10,374 nt of DNA, from NCBI GenBank assembly GCA_036939975.1, contig JALLPB010000930.1, forward strand, positions 1-10,374, written 5' to 3'. The notes beneath the pieces are model-generated. The model did no database searches. It was not told where the DNA came from and was given only the letters and a program-made list of their open reading frames with translations. A program made the translations under genes and the position numbers. Below, piece after piece: positions 1 through 7,498 of this stretch. Position 1 is the stretch's first letter; every line of letters starts with the position of its first letter. Source of the stretch: Cyclostephanos tholiformis (lineage: Eukaryota > Bacillariophyta > Thalassiosirophyceae > Thalassiosirales > Thalassiosiraceae).

Positions 1-436
1 GAATTGCAACAGAAAATAGTAAAGGGGCATTTCCTTACAAGATGGGATTTGTTGGGGGGGGATGGTTGATTATTATCACCATTGTCATGCAAAACAAGGA
101 ATTTTAGCCTTATGCATATAATTTTAGGGGGGGGGGCACACTACCAAGAAATTGGGCAATGTTAAAACATCACCAAGGATATTTTTGATGTTTTAATGTC
201 CCCATAATTCATGGATCCATTGCGGGAGGGTGCAAATATCCTCCCACAAGGATTGACAAATTTGGTGAGGGCACAAGATAAGAAATATCAAAATAAGAAG
301 AAGCCAATTTTTGAGTTTTTTTTTAACATGGTCTTGCCATATCACCACCCATATCTTCGAAGTTCTGCCAGAGAGCTTTCCCACCAAAATTTTGAAAAAA
401 AACTGGTGGAAACTCCTGGGCTGGAGCCCCTTTGTA
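1..436. other. Probable upstream Gypsy-element debris, no recognisable gene
   Basis: AT-rich sequence with two G-runs (54-61 and 127-136). Short open frames exist (211-450 and the one from 311 that enters the RT linker) but match nothing I recognise. Because the frame from 311 runs into the FDGTLG linker, this stretch was probably gag/protease sequence of the same element; that is inference. No long terminal repeat was identified. Confidence 0.4.
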
Positions 437-1034
437 GACCAACTCCTTAATCATCTCAATCCTAATCTAAAGAAGGATCTGAAAGAAGTCATGAGAGACT
501 TTGAAAAACTATTTGATGGAACATTGGGCATTTACCCACACAAGAAGCTCCACATTAATTGATAACTGGAGCAAAAGCAAAACATGTTAGGCCATACCCT
601 ATACCAGTAATACACTTGGAAGCATTCAAGAAAGAACTCCTTCACCTAGTGGACATAGGAGTGTTATCTGCACAAGGTGCAAGAAAATGGGCATCACCCA
701 CATTCATCACTCCTCAAAAAGATGGTAGAGTGGTCAGTGACCTCCATGAGCCCAACAAAGTAGTTCAGAGGAAACAATATCTATTACCAATCATACAGGA
801 CATATTGAGAAGGTGCAAAGGCTATAAATTCTTCTCCAAGTTAGATATTTCCATGCAATGCTACACATTTGAACTTGTGAAGAGTCAAAGGACCTATGCA
901 CCATTGCAACTCCATTTGGTAAATTCAAATACAATAGGTTGCCTATGGGTCTAAAGTCATGTTCCCCTAATTATGCACAGGAAGTAATTGAAAACATATT
1001 TTATGATGTCAATGATGCAGAAAATGGAGACTGA
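437..1034 (+). pseudogene. Broken Ty3/Gypsy-type pol: protease-RT linker and N-terminal reverse transcriptase
   Basis: Three consecutive plus-strand frames carry collinear Gypsy RT motifs. The first (to about 559) has FDGTLG at 512-529, the typical linker ahead of RT. The second (559 to about 895) has RPYPIP, a KELLHLVDIGVL helix, WASPTFITPQKDG, and FFSKLDIS with the first catalytic-site Asp region. The third (897-1034) has [16 protein letters not shown] and the AQEVIENIF helix, ending at a TGA at 1032. Frame changes lie near 557-560 and about 890-897. The sequence stops just before where the YxDD catalytic motif should be, so RT cannot be active. In living elements this protein copies the element RNA into DNA. 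Family assignment to Gypsy rather than Copia rests on the FDGTLG and RLPMGL context and is firm; diatom origin is inference. Confidence 0.85.
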
Positions 1035-1053
1035 CTAAATTAGGTGAAATACC

Positions 1054-1182
1054 TCAGGTCCCTATAAAAAATTACAAGCCCATACTAATGGCACAGTAAC
1101 TATAGAACTGAAAGGAGTCTCAGAAAGACTTAACATAGAAGAATCATTCCATACAAGGAATAGAGAACAAAAAATTTTATAA
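1054..1182 (+). pseudogene. C-terminal integrase tail of the same Gypsy element
   Basis: One open frame reads SGPYKKLQAHTNGTVTIEL and then VSERLNI before a stop at 1180-1182. This matches the typical end of Gypsy-type integrase/pol (GPF/Y..., a HTNGTV-type strand, INIRR). The expected second Arg-Arg after NI is replaced here by Glu-Glu, a sign of decay. It lies only 20 nt after the RT fragment, so the rest of RT, RNase H and the integrase core are missing. No function remains. Confidence 0.65.
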
Positions 1183-1816
1183 AGGAACAAACACTTGGTT
1201 GATCTAAGAGAGAATGGTTAAAAGACCGTGATTGGTGACCTCAAAGTAGGGAGTGTAGTTGACAAGTAAATTGTGGATGACAAACTAGGAATGCAATATA
1301 CACTAGTATGATCTGCTCACTTTCCCAGTGATGGACACACACCTGCCAATTTAGGAGGATAGTCAGAAGTCAGAAATGTTTTTCAAGAAGATTTTCCTTC
1401 ACCAAAAATAAACGGAGGACTAGGATTAAAACCAGTGGTTCCTCTTAGTGGGGAAGAGTGAAGTACCTCAGTCATCCCCTTTTAGGCTGATGGGGCCAGT
1501 CACTTGTATGACTCAACATCTGCATGCCAACGTTACCAATCTAGTCATGAGTAGACAATTAGGGATTGAAGTCATCTGGCCAAAAGAATTCCAAATTCTG
1601 TTTGAACTCCTCCACGCCAGGGCTCAATTGTGGATTGGAGAAACATGACACCTGCTGGTGTTAGAGAAAGTAACATGCCTGTTGACACTCACACATTCCA
1701 TCATAGAATCCTTTAAACCTAAATTTTGTAATTTTTATCGCATTGACTATTTTTCACTTTCATCTACTTAGAGTTTCCGGCATTACTTCTCTCAACATGC
1801 AGGGAAAGCAGTCATC
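1183..1816. other. Non-coding or heavily decayed sequence after the Gypsy tail
   Basis: Plus-strand frames here are semi-open but broken by several stops. One at 1448-1648 is open for 66 codons and another continues past it (MTPAGVRESNMPVD near 1647-1690). The composition is protein-like in places, but no family is recognised. It could be further transposon remains or an old pseudogene. No polypurine tract or LTR end could be fixed. Confidence 0.35.
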
Positions 1817-1952
1817 AGGGCACCCAAAATACTTATAATTTTGGTGCCATATATGCCCACAGACATGACAGGTGACAAAAGATTCGGCAATTTATGCCTG
1901 TCTTTATGATACAGGTCCCCAGGGCATGCAAAATACTTAGTTAATTATGCCC
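1817..1952. repeat. Two diverged copies of a short hairpin-forming repeat
   Basis: Copies at 1817-1848 and 1921-1952 both begin AGGGCA, share CAAAATACTTA in the centre and end in an arm complementary to their start (GGCAC...GTGCC with AAAAT/ATTTT in the first, GGGCAT...ATGCCC in the second). The spacing is 104 bp. They could be remnants of a small inverted-repeat element or a chance local duplication. Confidence 0.5.
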
Positions 1953-1962
1953 AGTATAGCCA

Positions 1963-2000
1963 GTATTGAATTTAATCCAGGGTATTGAATTCAATTCAGG
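1963..2000. repeat. 19-bp tandem duplication
   Basis: GTATTGAATTTAATCCAGG (1963-1981) is followed directly by GTATTGAATTCAATTCAGG (1982-2000), with two mismatches. The second unit contains the perfect 10-bp palindrome TTGAATTCAA. Confidence 0.9.
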
Positions 2001-2770
2001 GACCAAGGGCTGCCATTTCATCAAAAGTCCGTGCCTCAGCACCGCCAACAACAACATCATTACCATGGTGTCCCCCTCTGCCTTCCAAAATCATGCCAAA
2101 AATGATGAGGACTTGGGCAGCATCAGCAAAAAATATTAGCAGATAGCTGTGGGGTCAGTCGCATTGATTCAATGCAACGGTCAGACCAGGAAAAGCACAA
2201 GTACTCAATAAAAAAACTCGCCTCTATTCCACTAGTGGCTGTCAATAAAATAAAGCAACAGTTAGTTTCACATACAAAAAATGCATTGCCATGTTGTATA
2301 GATTGAGATCGATTGTACAACGTATGGCCATCACACTCACATTGATAATTGGAGTTGCTGGAAGCCAGCTTGCAAGGAAGATAATGAAGGTGTTGTTTTT
2401 TTAGGATGTTTGGTCGGTATGCTGTGGTTGTGATTTGTGATTTGTGGTATCATAAGATGTGCTCTACCTAGAGTAAAGTTACTTGTACTAAAAACTCAAT
2501 TTGTTTGTTTATATTGGTTTTACAACATTTGAAAACCCAAGTGCATATGTAGGAATAAGTATACTCTAGCAAGCTAACCTCCAGATGATTCCTCTCATTT
2601 GCCAAGGCATTCTTGGTCATTTTCTGCCAAACAAAAACATTAGGGTTAATCACCAAAATTTTAGGGCTGTATTTATGTAAAAACTGGTAGGGCCAGCAGG
2701 TGAATAAGACAGTGAACGCAGCTTCAAATCCCAAGGCATGCCACTTGATGGTTACGAGCTTTTATTTTTG
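2001..2770. other. Spacer without a supported gene
   Basis: Several medium open frames occur on both strands: plus 2108-2310, plus 2302-2433, and minus 2468-2734 extendable to about 2755. None shows a family motif I can name. The plus frame at 2302-2433 has a loose Cys/His pattern (C-x3-G-x3-H-x5-C) that recalls retroelement gag zinc knuckles, but the spacing is off. No RNA gene is seen. Confidence 0.4.
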
Positions 2771-2865
2771 CCCCAATAGTAGGGGTTGCATGTGATGCCC
2801 AGATAGTTTGGGTCGCACATGGCTGTGGGGCTGGGTAGTTGGTCTAAAAAATAACCTTATTTTTT
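2771..2865. repeat. Cluster of small inverted repeats in the spacer
   Basis: Three hairpin-capable sequences follow one another: CCCC/GGGG arms at 2771-2785; CATGTG/CACATG arms (2789-2794 and 2816-2821) with inner CCCA/TGGG; and a perfect 9-bp palindrome AAAAAATAA / TTATTTTTT at 2846-2865 with a CC loop. No adjacent gene links them to termination or regulation. Confidence 0.6.
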
Positions 2866-2983
2866 ATGGACAATGGCCAGGAATGCCTAGGCAGATAATA
2901 GAAATTGAACAGACAAATTAAGTTTACTATAAGTAAATTTAGTTTAGGTACTGTCCTTTATGTTTGAATTTAAATGGAGATAA

Positions 2984-3495
2984 GTTACTCCAACCATAGC
3001 TATGGCCAAAATTAAACATTGCAACTATCTGGTAACTCTGATGGGTACTAACGGTCATATTTGGCCTTCTGATGTGTTGCCTGTGATGACAACAACAAAG
3101 TTGGCAAGGACAACAGCATTGATTACAATGAAGCAGTGGGAACGATGGGGTCAAGGATGAATCATGAAAGATTTCAGGATCACGATGGGTGGTCAGTGGA
3201 AGTCAGGCTGATAGCAAGCACAATATATGCCAATAAACTGTTGGTGACAGTTAGGGGAGGAGAAGATGAGAGAAAGAGATGAGTTTGGAGTGGAGCAACA
3301 AAGGAGGGGGGCCATGGTGGATGCAATATCATGGAAACCTTTGAGCTCCATGAAATCAGCTCCAAACTGATTGCCCTCCCACCCTGGAGCAGAAAGACAT
3401 CCACAGCCTATATTTCACCTACATCCTGGGAGGAAGGCTACACTATTGGTACCATGATGGGCTCATACTTAGGGCCCGATCAGAGGACAGATTGA
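2984..3495 (+). pseudogene. Possible decayed coding sequence, unrecognised
   Basis: Two overlapping plus-strand frames are unusually open. One runs 2984-3160 (58 codons, MAKIKHCNYLVTLMGTNGH near its start). The other runs 3073-3495, 140 codons with only one stop (TGA at 3280-3282). The second includes DNSIDYNEA, which faintly resembles the end of an EF-hand loop but lacks the regular Asp spacing. A shift from the first frame to the second near 3075-3100 would give one longer product; that is speculation. Minus-strand frames over the same region are also open, so coding is unproven. It might be old transposon debris. Confidence 0.25.
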
Positions 3496-3812
3496 GTGGG
3501 GGGTATTCAATACTTTTTTTGTTCAAAACTTGACTTCTAGTAGAAACTTTGACCCTGTCATAGGACCTATTTGTCCATCCTGTTAGAAACATTTTGTCAA
3601 GCCTTTTCTGCAGGCTATCTACTTTCTCTCATACCAAACCCTTTATCCAAATGAACAACAACATTGCAGAGTTGGCGGGAAAGAATAGTCATCCTTTGAA
3701 CATAAGACGTTTCTTAACGGTGAACAATCAACATTAAGTGAGATGTTGGTAAACTAATAAAATATTCGTGAGTTAATTGAGGAACATCTTTTTATCTTCC
3801 CTCCTCCAGTCT
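3496..3812. other. 3' flank of the minus-strand giant gene
   Basis: This holds the likely 3' untranslated region. Reading the minus strand after the TGA: purine-rich GGAGGAGGGAAGATAAAAAG and then AT-rich sequence. No exact AATAAA signal is seen on the minus strand near the stop, so the cleavage site cannot be placed. No gene is seen. Confidence 0.5.
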
Positions 3813-6800
3813 TCAATTCAAAATCTCCAATATTTGTGCTGCTGATATGGACGCTGCGCCAAGCTTTGACTCAGCGATGTGCTTGAGACAAAACTGAAAA
3901 TAGAGTGATGAAGGTTCGACTTCTGGGATTATTAGGTCGTAACTCATTCCCAAATGCTCTTCAGATGACTGGGTCATATTGCAAGATAGATAAAAAAGAG
4001 AGTGTGATAACGCAGCATTCCAAAAATCGCCTTCGCCTGTCTCCACTGAGATGGGTATATTGCGATCGAATGAAGTTACATTAGCGGTCATCATGATGAA
4101 CCTGATCAAAGAAGAGACGAATTTGACTGATAGAACCGAAGCCACGAAACGTTGGGTCCCAAGTGAGTGTACTAAGAATGACAACAGACGGTAAAACAGT
4201 TGCCCATCCTCATTTGATGCCGCCACTCGTCTTGTGCTGGTTCCTTTGTACAACGAATCAGTCAAATACACGAATAGATCAGATGAAATCTTCATCGACA
4301 ATGATTTTTCTTCCGCGTCCATAAACGAGCAAAGCAAATTCTGTAGCCCAGATATGGCCAGACCAATTAGTTGTTTTGATTCTATCTGCTGCCGTTTCTC
4401 CCTTGATATTTGCAGGGCTCTTGTCCGTGATTCAACTATCGTGCAAAAGAGCTGTGGAAGTCTTTTGTCGGCCTTGTCTAAATGAGAAGTGAAAGAGACG
4501 AGAAGTTCTAACGCACTGCATTGAACGCCACTGACGTCAGTAGGAAGCAGAATGATAGATGTCATTTCTTCGATCCAATTGGCCGATTGCATCATCAAAT
4601 CCCTATGATGTTTGTTGTCGGATAATGATAGTAACAGTGAAAACGAGGCTCGTTCTAGAGTCAAGTCGTCCTTCAGTAACAATTGGCCCCACACTGGCTC
4701 CTGTTGCATGACTAGTGGTGACTCGACCTTGTCCTCGGTTACTAATTCAACTTGAATGTTATATTCCTCTTTTCTCCCCGCTTTTGTTTGACATTGTTGC
4801 TTCTTAACAGCATTCTTCTTCACAAAAATTCCGTCCTTCTTGTTGTTGCCACAATCAAAATAACGAACACCCTGGACACTCCCGTCATTCCTGCCAAAAC
4901 CTGCACTTTCTCTAATCAATTGAATGCCAACCCAATCATCCCCAGGTTTAAATTTGACGGGGCCGATATATGCAACTCTTCCTTCCAATTGAGCAATCTT
5001 CTGCCCTCTTCTGGTCTTCGAGGGCGATGAGTTCAAGATTAGAACCAAATCGCCAAGCTGTAAACTATCACTCGCTATTTGAGTCGATTCATTTAGACTT
5101 TTGCTGATAGGTGATGAGTGTTCTTTTAAAATTCCATTGATCAATGTTCCCTCAGTTAGAGTGTTGGCAACTAAAATGGGGACTGAGTCGCAATTCCCTG
5201 ATTTTGACATTTGTTTTGAGCTTGCAGAAATGATGCACTTGGCGGCAGTTAGACAGTCATCAATCTGCTCTGCAGACTGAATGGCCGATTTGGTGAGACC
5301 ATTTTGGCTCAAGCTAGCAAGGATTTTTAGGCACGAGATAGCAACTTCACGAAGTCTGCTGGCATTCGGAGGCACAGCGGAGAGCATAGTTTCGACGTTT
5401 ATCAAAGCCTCCATGATGGATATGTGTGCATCGACATCTATGACAGCCATTGGAATCAATTCACACGCACTTTGAATGGCTCTTATTGCGGGAAGCTCGC
5501 CCTCGTGGGCTATGAGACCAATAGCTTCCAATCCTCCAACTTTCCTCAGCACATCAAGAGATTGGGGAAAGGAAGCAAGAGAGCAGAGTAACCGAGCTTC
5601 GGCAGAATGAGATATTGCGGAGCGGTCTGAACTGTGATCAATAGAATCATCACACGTTGATTCCAATGATGCTTGAGTGAAAAATCTGTTGAGTAGAGTG
5701 GTGGATAAAATCTTTCCAACTGCGGTTGATATTGCCTGAGCTTCTACAGCAGTGATATCCATCCCCTCAGTTTTTCCATAATTGTCGCAAAGAATTTCCG
5801 ATAAACTTTCCAGGCAAATACGCGGTAAGCTATTCTCGCTGTCGTCAATATTTCCTCCCTCAGACCCTTGAATAGAGGCGCACAGTGCTGCAATTGCATT
5901 ATTTCTCACTCCAAATCGCTCTACCGCCGCCGAGAGCAAGCCAGACTTGGCAAGATTGCCCAACGTAAAAGCGAATGTCTGTTTTGAATGCTCTAAATCA
6001 TGTACAAAATTGTTCTGCCCAGTCACCAAATCAAACAAAATGACAATTGACGACTTGTCAGCGAGAAGCAAATCCCCCACCTTATCAATAGAAAGCTGTG
6101 GAACAATATTTTCATACAAATCGAATGCCGCTTGGCTTACTGATTTTGACTGACAAAATGATAAGCATAGTTGGAGTATGCGCGATTCGCAAATCAATGT
6201 TTCCGCTTGCTCTCTCGAACTATCATTGGACATGCACTCCTCGAGACTTGTAGACAATCCCTTCAACAATAGACTCCTCATTGCTGGGAGCTTAACATCT
6301 AAGAATGATTGTCTATCTGAAAGCTTCTGAGGAACGCAAACTCCATTGGCCTCGTCCATTAATAAGTGAATAAACTGCGAACAGGTGAAGGCAACTGTCT
6401 CAGCTGCACCACGAACGTTCGTCAGCATAAGCACTTGTGATAAGAATTTTTTGCCAACACCAGATCCGTCGCTACAGAGAAGCGACGAAATGTTAAATAA
6501 GAGCTTAATGGCATTGTTTGAAACAAGGTGCGAACTAGGTTCCTCCTGGAAAAGAAGCGGAGGACCATATAATGGAGGGATGGGCAGTTTGCCGCTTCTT
6601 TGCGTAGCCAACATTGTGGCAAAAAGAGCTCTAAGAAACTGTTCTTGGCTTGTCATGTTTTTGACGAATTGTCGCAACATGGCGTCCTTCTCCGGGTTAT
6701 AAAACGAAGATTTACTTGTTGAGTCGATGTCTGATGTAATGAACTCGATAATTTCTAGACTCTGCAGCATTCTTGAAGGAATTCTTGTTCCGCCCAACGA

Positions 6801-7498
6801 TGACGCAACTGATTCCAAAACGCCACTAAACAGGAGACCACCATTGTGAGCAACGCCACTCTTACCGAAGGCGATAGCATGCAACACATCTATAGACATT
6901 TCTTGCATTTGCGTATTTGATTTTTCGCCACAGCTGGAATTCAAGATTTTCACTAACGAAGGGATAATATCCCTGACTGCAACCGACGAAGCTGTAGGGA
7001 GAGATATTAGTTTCTGAATCGTTTTCAGTGCAGAACAAATTATATCATCTGCCGTTGCTGTGGTTGGATTCGCCTCCTTAACAAGCTGAGACAAGAATTG
7101 TATCAGTGATGGGATCGCATCAGATATCATTGTGGTCTGCAGTGCATGATTTGTGCTCAAAGCTTCCAATGCGAGAAGACAATCGAATTTGAGCGCGAGG
7201 AGATTTTCATCGGATATTAAGAGGACCATAGATAAAGTGCGAATAACAGCCAGCAAAGATTCAGTGCTCCCACTACGGATATCAACGTTTACAAAGGGAC
7301 CGCACATTTTTACGATCGCAACTGCAACGGAAAAGACGTCTTTTTCACCAGATGATAGCGAATGTTGAATTATGTCTCCCAGAGGAACCAACATGCCACT
7401 CCTTGCCAGATCTCCACAGAGCTCGTGATGACCGTTAGAAGCTATGGCAAGTGAAAGTCTTAATGCGGGATAGACTAAATTTCCGCCAAGTGCTCCAA
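3813..7498 (-). CDS. Terminal exon C of the FYVE/ARM/CAP-Gly gene, containing the CAP-Gly domain
   Basis: An uninterrupted 3,686-nt exon encoding residues 898 to 2125, ending ...ILEILN and TGA. The first 800 residues of the exon are helical repeats of ARM/HEAT character (e.g. IIPSLVKILNSS near residue 1075, AISCLKILASLSQ near 1630). The CAP-Gly domain follows at residues 1713-1795. A basic, Lys-rich linker after it (NAVKKQQCQTKAGRKEE) leads to a final helical region, e.g. SALELLVSFTSHLDK. The open frame alone can be read from an upstream TTG at 7535, but those first codons are intronic; the AG at 7500-7499 is the better start of the exon. Base composition is AT-richer than in exon A. Confidence 0.88.

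Noticed and set aside
1..140. Long terminal repeat of the Gypsy element
   Set aside because: No matching direct repeat is found elsewhere in the window, and no TG...CA ends, primer-binding site or polypurine tract could be placed.
2302..2433. Gag-like zinc knuckle on the plus strand
   Set aside because: Cys/His spacing does not match the standard CCHC knuckle, and the frame is only 43 codons between stops.
2468..2755. Minus-strand open frame of about 95 codons with hydrophobic and aromatic residues
   Set aside because: No family motif, no in-frame extension upstream past a TAA, and no splice sites that join it convincingly to other coding sequence.
3091..3135. EF-hand calcium-binding loop
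   Set aside because: Acidic and Asn residues are present and end in IDYNE, but the 12-residue Asp/Gly spacing is not kept.
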